Positions 15,547 to 25,268 of a DNA stretch of 64,000 nucleotides are shown in pieces; position 1 is the stretch's first letter; the number at the start of each line of letters is the position of its first letter. The notes below the pieces were generated by a model. That model worked only from the letters and a program-made list of their open reading frames with translations, made no database searches and was not told the origin of the DNA. The DNA comes from an uncultured Cohaesibacter sp. (GTDB taxonomy: Bacteria; Pseudomonadota; Alphaproteobacteria; Rhizobiales; Cohaesibacteraceae). Made by a program: the position numbers and the translations under genes. Location: assembly GCF_963667045.1 (NCBI RefSeq), contig NZ_OY762934.1, positions 4,780,501-4,844,500 of the forward strand. Reading direction: 5' to 3'.

Positions 15547-16014
15547 ATGAGTGCAACAGCCCATCAGGCCCGCCGCCGCAAGGCATTGGCGGCAAGAAAG
15601 CGCGATGAAGCGCGTGAAGAACAGGTTGCTTTGGCCGGGAAGGAACTGAAAGCAGCCTATGACAGCGTTGGAGAGAATGGGGCTCTGCCGTCCGAGGCTC
15701 TGAATGCTGCCGTGACCCTTGAGCAGATCATGGAAAACCCTACGCTCAAGGGTGATGACATCGAGCAAGCCCGCAAGGCATTCGCCATCGTTATGGCTGA
15801 AACCGAATTGGCCGGGACAGTTGAGCCTGTTCCTGTCTTGCCCGATCTGACCAGTATCAATGGCATTGGTCCGGCCAAGGCAACCAGGCTTACGGAAGGG
15901 GGCATTGCCGATCTGGCGGCTCTTGCCAATGCCAGCCCGGAGCAGATCGAAGCTCTTTCGATTGATGCTGACTGGATCACTGAGGCCAAAGCCCTTCTTG
16001 AAGGGGGCGAATAG
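15547..16014 (+). CDS. Late protein with C-terminal helix-hairpin-helix
   Basis: 155 residues. N-terminal helical, charged region (RRRKALAARKRDEAREEQVA). C-terminal 55 residues carry a helix-hairpin-helix or SAM-like motif (LTSINGIGPAKATRLTEGG) that in other proteins binds DNA non-specifically. ATG 15547 is preferred to 15541 because GGAG lies 8 bases before it. Between coat and tail-tube genes it is probably a head-completion or accessory virion protein. Confidence 0.6.
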   Translation: MSATAHQARRRKALAARKRDEAREEQVALAGKELKAAYDSVGENGALPSEALNAAVTLEQIMENPTLKGDDIEQARKAFAIVMAETELAGTVEPVPVLPDLTSINGIGPAKATRLTEGGIADLAALANASPEQIEALSIDADWITEAKALLEGGE

Positions 16015-16017
16015 GCC

Positions 16018-16575
16018 ATGGCGAGCGGGTACACGGATACTGCCATCGCCAATCTGGCTTTGGGTCATCTCAATGAAAAGACGATTGCTGACTTTGATCA
16101 GACCGGCAATAGCAATGCGCGTTGGTTCAAGACCAATTACGCTCACTATCGCAACGAGCTGTTGAGCCTTTATCCCTGGAACTGTGCCCGCTCGCGTGTG
16201 CTTTTGCCTGAAGCTGCCGAAAAGCCTGCGTTTGGCTGGGACTATGCCTATCGGCTTCCTGAAGATTTTCTGTCTGGCATACCGATCTATGATGATGGCG
16301 GTGCAGAAATCGAGGTCGAGTATGAAGGTGATGAAATCCTGACCAATCATGCGGGGCCGTTGCAGTTTCACTACATCAAGCGGCTGGATGATCCGGCGAA
16401 GTTCAACCAGTATTTCATCAACTGTCTGGTGCCTTATCTGGCCCTTGGCATGGCGCACAAGGTGACGGGCAAAAACTCCTATGCGCAAACAATGCAATTG
16501 CTCTTTGACGACGCATTCGAGATGAACACCGCGCTTGAAGATCAGCAGAGCACGCCCCGGGAGGCGCTCTACTGA
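16018..16575 (+). CDS. Tail tubular protein A (gatekeeper)
   Basis: 185 residues, the expected size for the T7 gp11 family. Key stretches: YTDTAIANLALGHLNEKTI, LLSLYPWNCARSRVLL, and YRLPEDF, typical of this group. It forms the dodecameric ring under the portal. Its stop overlaps the first base of the tail tube B start. Confidence 0.85.
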   Translation: MASGYTDTAIANLALGHLNEKTIADFDQTGNSNARWFKTNYAHYRNELLSLYPWNCARSRVLLPEAAEKPAFGWDYAYRLPEDFLSGIPIYDDGGAEIEVEYEGDEILTNHAGPLQFHYIKRLDDPAKFNQYFINCLVPYLALGMAHKVTGKNSYAQTMQLLFDDAFEMNTALEDQQSTPREALY

Positions 16576-18350
16576 TGACGATCAAGTTCATTCAGGTCAC
16601 CATGTCGCAAGGGGAAATCACCCCTTATCTGCACTCCAGATCGGACCTTGAGCAGTTTCGCAAGGGGTTGGAGATCTGCCGCAATTACATTCTGATGCGT
16701 CATGGCGGGATCTACAAGCGCTCGGGTACGCGCTTTGTCGATCTGGCCAGAAACCAGAATGCCGCGTGTCGGCTGGTGCCTTTCGTCTTCTCGATGAAAC
16801 AGCATTACATGCTGGAATTCGGAACGGGTTTCATTCGCTTTTATTCGGAGAAAGCGCAACTGCAAGCCTCCGATGGGTCCGGTGCCTATGAGATCGCCAA
16901 CAGCTTCGATCAGGGCCAATTGAGCGAGTTTGACTATACCCAGTCGAGCGATGTGTTGACGCTCGTGCACGGGTCTCACGAGCCGTCTGAACTGAAACGC
17001 GCGGGCGATGTGGACTGGACCCTCGCTACCATTACATTTGACAGCCAGCTGGACGGGTGGGGCGAAGAGAGCTGGCCGCAACATGTCTGCTATTTCAACG
17101 AGCGGATTACCTTTGCCAATTGGAAATCCGACCCGCAAGGGATTGCCTATTCAAAGTCGGGTGCATTCAAGGTTTTGAAATATACCGGTGAGGCGGGAGA
17201 GCTGGCCGCCGATGACGCGATGTATCTCTCGATCCTTGCCGGGCAGGTCAATGAAATAAACTGGATTGCAGAAGGTGAGGAAATGCTTGTCGGCACGGCG
17301 ACGAGTGCCCGGATTGTTGGACCTTCTGACAGCTCCGAGGTATTCGGGCCAACCAACAGCCGCCAGAAGCGACAAGCCACTTACGGTTCAAGGGCGGTAA
17401 AGCCGGTGCAAGTGGGTGATGCGCTGCTCTATGTGGGGTTCTATGGACGGAACCTGCATGAATATATCTATGATTCCAGCGCTTATAAGTTCATTGCGCC
17501 TGATTTGACGGTGGTCAATGAGCATTTCTTCCGCTCCGGGATTGCCGAACAGGCTTTTCAGCAGCTGCCAGATTCCATCGACTGGATCAGGATGGAAAAC
17601 AGAACCTTCGTGGCCCTGACTTATGAGCGGGACCAACAGATTGTTGGTGCTGTCGGGATCGAGCTTGGCGGTGGTGGCAAGGTTGAAGCTGTGGCCACCA
17701 AACCGGGAAAGACCGGTGATGAGCTATGGCTGCAAGTGGTTCGTACCCTCAACGGGGAAGAGGTCCGCACGATAGAAATTCTTGACCCTCCCTTTGAAGA
17801 TCAGGCGGTTGAAGACGGCTTCTTTATGGATTGTGGCATGACCTATGAAGGCGACCCGATCAATGAAGTCACCAATCTTCCTGATCTGTTCGAGGGGCAA
17901 GAAGTCGCGATCCTTGCTGATGGTGTTGTTATGCCGCGGCAAATGGTGGCCGGAAACAAGTTCACGCTTCCGAACAATCAGACAGCGTCGAAAATTCACT
18001 TCGGCTTTCCGTTTCGGGCTCATGGCAAGACTTTGCAGATTGTTGATGGCCGAGCAGACGGCACCGCAATGGGTGAGCGGAAGCGCGTTCAGCAGATCGG
18101 CATGGACGTGATCCGGACCGCAGATTTGCAAGTCTCGCAAAGTGAGCCTGACGAGGCTTTGGAAACGGGTGATTTTGAAGAGCTGACCCCCATGGAAGGC
18201 GACGAGCTTGTTTCAAACTCGGTGCGGCTCCAAACCGGTTTGCTTTCTGTCAGTCAGGACGGATGGAGCGATACCGGATCTTTCCATTTCTGGTCAGACA
18301 AGCCTTTGCCTTGCCGGATCAGGGCAATCAAAACAACGGTGGATCTCTAG
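16575..18350 (+). CDS. Tail tubular protein B (nozzle)
   Basis: 591 residues. Conserved start MTIKFIQVTMSQGEITPYLH and the segment YILMRHGGIYKRSGTRFVD are hallmarks of the nozzle family found with gp11-like proteins. The body is beta-rich (propeller-type in T7 gp12). It ends with FHFWSDKPLPCRIRAI, also typical. Forms the tail tip and fibre attachment. Confidence 0.85.
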   Translation: MTIKFIQVTMSQGEITPYLHSRSDLEQFRKGLEICRNYILMRHGGIYKRSGTRFVDLARNQNAACRLVPFVFSMKQHYMLEFGTGFIRFYSEKAQLQASDGSGAYEIANSFDQGQLSEFDYTQSSDVLTLVHGSHEPSELKRAGDVDWTLATITFDSQLDGWGEESWPQHVCYFNERITFANWKSDPQGIAYSKSGAFKVLKYTGEAGELAADDAMYLSILAGQVNEINWIAEGEEMLVGTATSARIVGPSDSSEVFGPTNSRQKRQATYGSRAVKPVQVGDALLYVGFYGRNLHEYIYDSSAYKFIAPDLTVVNEHFFRSGIAEQAFQQLPDSIDWIRMENRTFVALTYERDQQIVGAVGIELGGGGKVEAVATKPGKTGDELWLQVVRTLNGEEVRTIEILDPPFEDQAVEDGFFMDCGMTYEGDPINEVTNLPDLFEGQEVAILADGVVMPRQMVAGNKFTLPNNQTASKIHFGFPFRAHGKTLQIVDGRADGTAMGERKRVQQIGMDVIRTADLQVSQSEPDEALETGDFEELTPMEGDELVSNSVRLQTGLLSVSQDGWSDTGSFHFWSDKPLPCRIRAIKTTVDL

Positions 18351-18351
18351 G

Positions 18352-18792
18352 ATGTGTGCGATTGTTGGCGCAATTATCGGGGCTGCGGCTTCGGTAATGC
18401 AAGGGGCTATGGCTGCGCAGTCGGCCAATGCTCAGGCGGCGGTTTATGACCGGCAAGCTCAAATGGAGCGAGACAAGGGCGAGTATGAGGCTGGACTGCA
18501 GGACAAGGCCCTGACACGCACGCTTGGCAAGAACAGGGCGACAGCGCTTGCCAATGGCTTGGCGCTGGTTGGTACGCCAGCAGATGTCATTGCCGATAAC
18601 GCGGTTGAGGGCGCGCTCGATGTTCAGGCGATCCGCTACGGCGCAGAAGTGAACGCCACGAACTACGAAATGCAGGCCGATGTCAGCCGTATGCAGGGAA
18701 GGCAGGCCATGGCGGGCGGGGTCTTTGGCGCAATCTCTCCCATCATCAAAGGGGTTAGCAAGACATTTATGGGTGGAGGTGCATACGAATGA
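18352..18792 (+). CDS. Internal virion protein, B-type
   Basis: 146 residues from ATG 18352. Begins with a hydrophobic Ala/Gly stretch (IVGAIIGAAASVMQGAMAAQ) then a helical region (QAQMERDKGEYEAGLQ) and LANGLALVGTPADVIADNAV. Matches short internal or ejected proteins preceding large virion proteins in T7-like clusters. The frame is open upstream to 18208 but that part lies in the nozzle gene. Confidence 0.7.
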   Translation: MCAIVGAIIGAAASVMQGAMAAQSANAQAAVYDRQAQMERDKGEYEAGLQDKALTRTLGKNRATALANGLALVGTPADVIADNAVEGALDVQAIRYGAEVNATNYEMQADVSRMQGRQAMAGGVFGAISPIIKGVSKTFMGGGAYE

Positions 18793-21458
18793 AACTCCAG
18801 AAAGTGAATGCCGGTCGTGGACTTGATACCGGTGCAGGCACAATGCCTCGTATCAGCAACTCGCCCATGCTGGCGCAAGGCATTAACAGTCTTGCCGAGG
18901 CGGCGGGCGATGTTGCCAGCATGTATGAGCGGCAACAAACCAAGTTGATGGGCTTCAAGGCACAGCAGGGCTTCGTGAAGCTGGGCAATGACCTCAACAT
19001 GTCGATGCTGGAGGCCGAACAAAGCATGCCTGCCGATGGTGGCAAGTTTGCCGAGGAGCGATTGGCTGACTTTGGCGCACAATCCAAGAAGTTTCTCGAA
19101 ACTTTGCCGCCCGCTATGCAAGCTGCCTACGCTCCAAAGCTTGAGGCACTGCGTGGGGATGTGGCTGAAAAAGCCTCTCGCACACAATTTGCCCGGCGCA
19201 ATCAGTTCTATGTCGACGGGATCAACGACATGGCTGATCGGCTCAAGAATGGCGTTCTGCAGAACCCGGACAGCTATGACGAGACGGAAAGCCTTTTGGC
19301 CGAGATGGTGGATCAGACCGGGCTGCCCGGCTGGCAGAAAGAGAAGGCTCGCAAAGAGGTGCGCAAGCTCTTGCGGTCACAGGCATTGCAAGGATTGGCA
19401 CAGTCTGGGCGGGAGGAAGACGCACGGACACTCGCCAAACAGTGGGATGCAGAGGACAATGTCTCGCAGCAGGCGGCCTCTGTCCGTCATGGCAACGGGC
19501 TCGGTGTTGTCGAAGCCGGAAAGGGCTACACCACCATCCGCCACAAGGATGGATCTGTAGCGAGATACAAGGGTGCGCGCAACTGGCGGAATAACAATCC
19601 CGGCAATATCGAATATGGCAAATTCGCCAAGGCGCATGGTGCCATAGGGACAGACGGGCGTTTTGCTGTTTTCCCCGATTACGAAACCGGTAGGAAAGCC
19701 AAGGCATCCCTGATTTTCGAAAGCGAGGCTTACAAGAACAAGAGCATTGAGGGTGTGATTAGCCGCTATGCACCGCCAAGCGAAAACAATACCAGAGCCT
19801 ATTATTCTGCGGTGGCCAAGGCCGTCGGGGTGCCTACCTCAACGCCAGTCAAGGATCTTACAGCCGATCAGCGTGAATCCATGCTGGATGCAATGGAGCG
19901 GGTTGAAGGCTTCAAGGTTGGTCAGGTCGAAATCCTGAAGCAGGGAGATGGCTCTGCCTCCTCCGATGTGCCAACGCATGAGGCTGGCAATAGTGATGCG
20001 GGTGAGACGATCGGTATGGGGCAGTGGGGACAGCTTACCGAAAAGGCAATCTCTGCGGCAGAGAGCAAAAAGACAGAGGAAGGGCTCAAACAGTTCAACG
20101 CTCTGGATCTCAAGGTCGCTAACGGCGAGGTGGTGAGCGTTGCGGATATCAACGCAGACAAGGCGATGACGGACAGCCAGAAAGCTACGCTGATCCGGCG
20201 TGTCACAGCCGATAACAAGAAACAGATCGCGCTCAATGCGACAGTCAAGAGGCTGGATGATCCGGACGGAGCCCCCTTCAATCCATTCCTGAGTGATGAT
20301 CAGAAGGCGATAGACGACCTTTACGAATATCAGACCAAGGTTTCGGGTGGCATGAATGGCAAGGATGCAGAGAAGCGCAAGGCTTCAATGGCTTTTGTTC
20401 TGTCTTTGGCCGAACAGACCGGCTTGGTTCCAAAGGGCGCTATTGCGGAAACGCGCCAGATGCTGGCTTCCGATGATGCCTCCAATGTTCAAGGTGGATT
20501 GGAGATTGCAGCCCATATCGCCAGAGGACACGAGGTCGAATTGAAGGCACGCGATGGCGGTTCGACCCTTGCCCAGGCGGGCCGGGAATATGACTTTTAT
20601 GTCAACCACCTTGGCATGTCGCCCGAGAAGGCAACCGCCCGCTATATGCAGCGGCTGACGCCTGAGTTTCAGCGTGAACGGGACCGTAGAGAGACATTGC
20701 TCAATGGCAGGACCGGCTATCTTGCAACCTTGGGCAAGAAGGAGGTTTCCAGAGAATTTGGAGGCTTTTTCGGCAATCCGGATGTTGGTTTCACCGAGGG
20801 CCAGCGCCTGTCTATTGAAAGCGATTATAAGGAAGCCGTGGCCGAGCATTTTCTTGATACGGGTGATTGGGAGCTGTCACAATACCTTGCCAAACAGGAT
20901 CTGACAGGCCCGACCGGCCTCTATGGGGTGACTGAAATCAATGGCTCCAAGGCGGTGATGCGGTTCCCACCTGAAAAAGTCTATGCGCAGTTTCTTGCCC
21001 ACGGCGGCAGCATTGAAGAGATAGCGGAACAAGCCGCCTCGGATGCGTCTGAGGTTTTTGGAACAGGCATCGAGCGCGAAGACATAGGCTTCGTGGTGGA
21101 TGGTGAGGCAGAAGCGGCAATCCGGGCCGGGAAGCCGAAATATCGGCTTGTGGTTCGGCTCAAGGGTAAAGACGGTCAGGACTATATCCAGACAACCCCG
21201 GCCTATTTCCGGTTCGATGAACAGGCTGCCAAGCAGAAACAGGAAGCGGGCTGGCGCGAAAAGCTGACGGAACAGGACGCAACGCGCGAGGAAATCAGGC
21301 GACGGGTTGACGCTGTTCAAGCTGCGCCTCTGACAGATATCGCACCAGACGCAGCAACCACGCAACAGCCAGAGGAAGCAGCCGAGGAGCCCGCAGGTGC
21401 GCCGACCAGATCGCGCTATGAGCGCCGCAAACACCGTTCGGGGAAACAGGACAAGTAA
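18789..21458 (+). CDS. Internal virion protein with lysozyme-like domain
   Basis: 889 residues. N-terminal 230 residues are helical. Residues about 260-380 hold a peptidoglycan-hydrolase-like domain seen in ejected proteins of phiKMV-type phages: NWRNNNPGNIEYGKFAK, GTDGRFAVFPDYETGR and ISRYAPPSENNTRAYY. The rest is helical and Gln/Lys/Glu-rich, ending in an Ala/Glu/Pro tail. It is thought to be injected with DNA and to open the cell wall locally. ATGA overlap with the gene before. Confidence 0.78.
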   Translation: MKLQKVNAGRGLDTGAGTMPRISNSPMLAQGINSLAEAAGDVASMYERQQTKLMGFKAQQGFVKLGNDLNMSMLEAEQSMPADGGKFAEERLADFGAQSKKFLETLPPAMQAAYAPKLEALRGDVAEKASRTQFARRNQFYVDGINDMADRLKNGVLQNPDSYDETESLLAEMVDQTGLPGWQKEKARKEVRKLLRSQALQGLAQSGREEDARTLAKQWDAEDNVSQQAASVRHGNGLGVVEAGKGYTTIRHKDGSVARYKGARNWRNNNPGNIEYGKFAKAHGAIGTDGRFAVFPDYETGRKAKASLIFESEAYKNKSIEGVISRYAPPSENNTRAYYSAVAKAVGVPTSTPVKDLTADQRESMLDAMERVEGFKVGQVEILKQGDGSASSDVPTHEAGNSDAGETIGMGQWGQLTEKAISAAESKKTEEGLKQFNALDLKVANGEVVSVADINADKAMTDSQKATLIRRVTADNKKQIALNATVKRLDDPDGAPFNPFLSDDQKAIDDLYEYQTKVSGGMNGKDAEKRKASMAFVLSLAEQTGLVPKGAIAETRQMLASDDASNVQGGLEIAAHIARGHEVELKARDGGSTLAQAGREYDFYVNHLGMSPEKATARYMQRLTPEFQRERDRRETLLNGRTGYLATLGKKEVSREFGGFFGNPDVGFTEGQRLSIESDYKEAVAEHFLDTGDWELSQYLAKQDLTGPTGLYGVTEINGSKAVMRFPPEKVYAQFLAHGGSIEEIAEQAASDASEVFGTGIEREDIGFVVDGEAEAAIRAGKPKYRLVVRLKGKDGQDYIQTTPAYFRFDEQAAKQKQEAGWREKLTEQDATREEIRRRVDAVQAAPLTDIAPDAATTQQPEEAAEEPAGAPTRSRYERRKHRSGKQDK

Positions 21459-21460
21459 GC

Positions 21461-24400
21461 ATGGCGATTGAATTGCAGAATGGAGCGGTCCTGAAGGCCG
21501 GAGAGGGGCAATCACTGGTCAGTATGGCCGATGATACCAGCAAAGGAGAAAGTCCCTCCTATGGCGCAATAGGAGGTGCTGCGATCAGGTCTGGAAGCCC
21601 GATTGGTGCCTTCTTTACGGATGTGAGCTTTCAAGACGGCTATGAGCCGGATCGGGTTGAGGAGGGTTTCGATATCGTCGAGGCTACCAGACAAGCTGGC
21701 GTTGAAGATTACTTTGACGATGTGATGCATATCCGCAATCAGAAAAGCTTTGATATCTGGGTGACCCGATATGAGCAGAAGCAGAGAGACGAGCGTACCC
21801 TCGCGGCTGGCGGGTTTTCCGCCTTCGTTGCCCAATTCGGTGCGGGGATGCTGTCACCAACCTCCTTTCTTCCTGGCGGTGCTCTTGTGAAGACAGGCAA
21901 ACTTGGTTTGTCCGCTGGCAAGTCTGCTCTTTCGGTTGGTGCCTGGGCGGGTGCCGCTGCTGCCATTGATGAAGTAGCGCTCAATCAGTTCCAGATTGAC
22001 CGGAGCACTGGTGAAAGTGCTGAGGCCATTGGTGGTTCGGTCTTGTTGGGTGCCTTGCTCGGTGGCGGTATGGCAAAATATCTCAACAACCATCAAATCA
22101 ATTCTCTGGCGATGGAATTGCAGGATCACATCTACAAGGGAGAGATTGATGGGGAAGATATCGGTGAGCAGATTTCCCGCTATGTGAATGGCAACAGGTC
22201 TGTTGGTGCAGCGGCCAACAGCATCGAGAGCATCGAGAATAACACCATTGCCGGGAAGGCGGCGCAGAAGCTTGCCAAGTTGACCCTTTCCAATCCGCTC
22301 TTGCGCGGGCTTCAGTCGCCTAGCCCAGTGGTTCGGGATGCTGTTACCAAGCTGGTTGAAAACCCGATTTATCTGCAAAAGAACATGGATGGCCATGCTT
22401 CCATGTTGGCGGTCGAAACCGCTATCAAGGAATGGGACCGTGGCGCACTGGCCCAAGGCATGGAGGGGTATCAAGGGGCTTACAAGGCGCACCGCCGAGC
22501 CGGAGGGCAATTGAACCAGGCTGACTTTGCGGAGCGGGTAGCAAAGGCCATGCGGCGCGGTGATGTTGATCCCGGAGGCGATCCTCATGTCGAGCAGGCG
22601 GCCAAGGTCTGGCGTGAGAAGGTTTTCGATCCACTGAAAGACATGGCTATTCAGGCCGGTCTTTTGCCCGAAGATGTTCAGCCAGCCAATGCGATTTCCT
22701 ATCTCTCGCGCGTCTACAACAAACCGCTGATCGAGGCTGATGAAGCTGGTTTCAAGCGGATGGTGCGCGATTGGGCCAATGGTGCTGTGCGGGACGATAT
22801 CAGAAGGGCTCGCGCTGCCGGGGACCGGCGCCTTGGGGATGTTGACCGGGAAATTCAGGAGCTGAAAGTCAACCAGATGCGCGAAGAAGAGGCGTTTAAA
22901 AGACGCCAGCAGCGCAAACCCGAAAGCCTGCCTGATGGGTTGGAGCCGGATGATCTGCAAGGCATGCTCAATCTGGTTCAAGGGCCGCGACCACAACAGC
23001 CCGAAACGCTTATGCAGTTCTTGCGGCGCCGGGGTGGGCTCCATGATCCTGACGGGGAGTTGATTGCCCTTGGGATCAACCACAAAAGTCAGCCGGGCTT
23101 TCTGCGAAAGGAGCGTCGGGGAGCCATGAGCAAGGAGGGCGGCTGGGATCTTGATACCGCTGCCCGTATGGCATGGGAAGAAGGCTTCATCCGGTCGCCT
23201 GATCGCCCGACCGTCGCCGAGTTTCTGGACGCTCTGTCTGATGACTTCTCCGGTATGCGCCGCGTGGTGCGTCAAGCCGATGATGAACTGGCACAGGCGG
23301 CAGACAATTACGATGAGCTGGTTCGTGCGCTGGATGAGCTGGGTATCAATGTCGGTGAAAAAGATCCACTCAAGCGCTTTCGGAATGTCAACAAGGATCT
23401 GGCAACGGAGAGCGTGTTGCGTCGGTTTGTCGATGCGCGAAAGCATCAGATGCAAATGCGGATCCACAAGCTGCAAGAGCGCCTGGCCCAGATCGAAGGA
23501 ACGCTTGGCCAACGGCCCCGGATGGAAGACGACATTGACTTTGACGATCTCTCCAAGATGGAGCTGGAAGAAGAGGTTGAACATGTCGTTGAAAGCATCT
23601 GGCGCAAGGTGACCGGTCGGCCTGATCTGGAAGAAGAAACCGCTCTTACGGCTTTCAGAAGGCGATTGCCGGAAAGCAGGCGCGGGCCAATGAAATCCCG
23701 AACCTTTGATATCGACGACATTACGCTTGAGCCCTGGCTTGAAAACAACGTGGAAGCGGTTGCGCGACGCTATGCACGGGTCATGTCTGCCGATATTGAG
23801 CTGACCCGGAATTTTGGTACAGCCAACATGGAAGGTTTGGTCAAGCAGATTTCGGATGACTATGAAAAGCTTCGTGCTCTGGAGCCAGACCTTAAAAAAA
23901 GGCAAGCACTGAGCAAGCGGGAGAAAAGCGACATTGATGATATCAATGCGATGCGGGATCTGTTGCGCGGCCAGTTCGAGCCGGACAAGCAGGCAACGAC
24001 TTTTGCCCGGATCGTGAACCTGGCGAATATTTTCAACTATATGCGCACGCTCGGTGGTGTAACCATTTCGAGCCTGCCGGATATTGCCCGGCCCATGATG
24101 GTGCACGGCCTTTCCCGTTACATGAAAGACGGGGTCAAGCCTCTCATGGCGCACCGGACGGCTTGGAGGATGTCCGTCAAGGAAGCTCACCTTGCGGGGA
24201 CCGTGGTAGAAAAGACGCTTCAGTCGAGATTGGCGAACTGGAGTGAGATTGCCGACCCTTACGCTCAATTCTCGCCTTTTGAGAATTTCATGCAGAACGC
24301 GGCCAGCGTCTTTTCCAAGGTCAATGGTTTGACCTACTGGGATGACTTCATGAAATCGGTGGCTTCGGTCATGACGCAAAATCGCCTGATCGAGAATATG

Positions 24401-25204
24401 CACACCATCTCCAAGCTGGATGACAAAGAGCGGTCCTACATGGCCTATCTGGGGATCGATGAGGCGACCAGTTCGGCCTTGAAAAAGGAAATCGGCCGCC
24501 ATGCCGAAAAGATTGACGGGGTTTGGGTGGCCAACACCGAAAAGTGGGAAAACAAGCATGCGGTTCGGATGTTCCGGGCGGCACTGAACAAGGATGTTGA
24601 TTCCATTATCGTGACCAAGGGCATTGGTGATGTGCCGGTCTTTGCCCATACTCCAACCGGACGCCTGCTGCTCCAGTTCAAGAGCTTCGGGCTTGCTTCA
24701 CATCAAAGGGTTTTGATGCGGGGCATGCAGGAAGATGCGAAGAGCCTGACGGCGGGCATGGTGTTTGCGACAACCATCGGGGCTGCGGTTTCGGCCTTCA
24801 AGAATATCGAGAGCAATCGCGACCTTTCGGATAATCCGGGGACATGGATTGCTGAGGGCATAGACCGATCCGGTTTGCTGACTGTCTTTTTCGAGATGAA
24901 CAATATCTATGAGAAGGTGGGCGGTACCGGGATCTATGGCGGGTTGCAAAAGGCGTTTCCGGATCTGGATCAGACAGGCAGGGCGTCCCGCTATGCATCG
25001 CGCAATGTGGTCTCATCAATGCTTGGGCCTTCGATGGGACCGGCAGAAGATTTTGCCCGTCTTCTCTACGCAATGAATCAAGGCGACCTGACGCCGGGAG
25101 ATGTGGCCGCGATCCGGCGCTTGGTGCCCTACAGCACTTTGCCGGGGATCCGGTCAATCCTTGAATATGGCGTGATGCCATCGCTCAAGGATGCAGTTCG
25201 TTGA
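21461..25204 (+). CDS. Large ejected internal virion protein (gp16-like position)
   Basis: 1247 residues, the largest gene here and size-matched to T7 gp16. Residues about 115-215 contain hydrophobic, Gly/Ala-rich segments (FGAGMLSPTSFLPGGALVK and AIGGSVLLGALLGGGMAKYL) that could insert into the inner membrane. The middle is long charged helix (REIQELKVNQMREEEAFKRR). No transglycosylase active site is evident; the preceding protein carries that function. Presumably forms the trans-envelope DNA channel. A terminator follows. Confidence 0.75.
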   Translation: MAIELQNGAVLKAGEGQSLVSMADDTSKGESPSYGAIGGAAIRSGSPIGAFFTDVSFQDGYEPDRVEEGFDIVEATRQAGVEDYFDDVMHIRNQKSFDIWVTRYEQKQRDERTLAAGGFSAFVAQFGAGMLSPTSFLPGGALVKTGKLGLSAGKSALSVGAWAGAAAAIDEVALNQFQIDRSTGESAEAIGGSVLLGALLGGGMAKYLNNHQINSLAMELQDHIYKGEIDGEDIGEQISRYVNGNRSVGAAANSIESIENNTIAGKAAQKLAKLTLSNPLLRGLQSPSPVVRDAVTKLVENPIYLQKNMDGHASMLAVETAIKEWDRGALAQGMEGYQGAYKAHRRAGGQLNQADFAERVAKAMRRGDVDPGGDPHVEQAAKVWREKVFDPLKDMAIQAGLLPEDVQPANAISYLSRVYNKPLIEADEAGFKRMVRDWANGAVRDDIRRARAAGDRRLGDVDREIQELKVNQMREEEAFKRRQQRKPESLPDGLEPDDLQGMLNLVQGPRPQQPETLMQFLRRRGGLHDPDGELIALGINHKSQPGFLRKERRGAMSKEGGWDLDTAARMAWEEGFIRSPDRPTVAEFLDALSDDFSGMRRVVRQADDELAQAADNYDELVRALDELGINVGEKDPLKRFRNVNKDLATESVLRRFVDARKHQMQMRIHKLQERLAQIEGTLGQRPRMEDDIDFDDLSKMELEEEVEHVVESIWRKVTGRPDLEEETALTAFRRRLPESRRGPMKSRTFDIDDITLEPWLENNVEAVARRYARVMSADIELTRNFGTANMEGLVKQISDDYEKLRALEPDLKKRQALSKREKSDIDDINAMRDLLRGQFEPDKQATTFARIVNLANIFNYMRTLGGVTISSLPDIARPMMVHGLSRYMKDGVKPLMAHRTAWRMSVKEAHLAGTVVEKTLQSRLANWSEIADPYAQFSPFENFMQNAASVFSKVNGLTYWDDFMKSVASVMTQNRLIENMHTISKLDDKERSYMAYLGIDEATSSALKKEIGRHAEKIDGVWVANTEKWENKHAVRMFRAALNKDVDSIIVTKGIGDVPVFAHTPTGRLLLQFKSFGLASHQRVLMRGMQEDAKSLTAGMVFATTIGAAVSAFKNIESNRDLSDNPGTWIAEGIDRSGLLTVFFEMNNIYEKVGGTGIYGGLQKAFPDLDQTGRASRYASRNVVSSMLGPSMGPAEDFARLLYAMNQGDLTPGDVAAIRRLVPYSTLPGIRSILEYGVMPSLKDAVR

Positions 25205-25229
25205 GATGAAAGATCGAATATCGTGCAAC

Positions 25230-25254
25230 AGGCTCGCTTCGGCGGGCCTTTTTT
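25230..25254 (+). terminator. Terminator with TTCG tetraloop
   Basis: Stem AGGCTCGC (25230-25237), loop TTCG, GCGGGCCT (25242-25249, one G-T pair), then a T run. Separates the internal virion genes from the tail fibre. Confidence 0.8.
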
Positions 25255-25268
25255 ATGGGAACTGAAGA

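Noticed and set aside
15313-16497. 394-residue antisense frame opposite tail tube A and its neighbour
   Set aside because: Conserved virion genes occupy the plus strand; no start or family on the minus strand.
21854-24649. Very long open frame on the minus strand (about 930 residues)
   Set aside because: It lies wholly antisense to the large internal virion protein, has no ribosome site or recognisable domain, and is explained by codon bias of the plus-strand gene.
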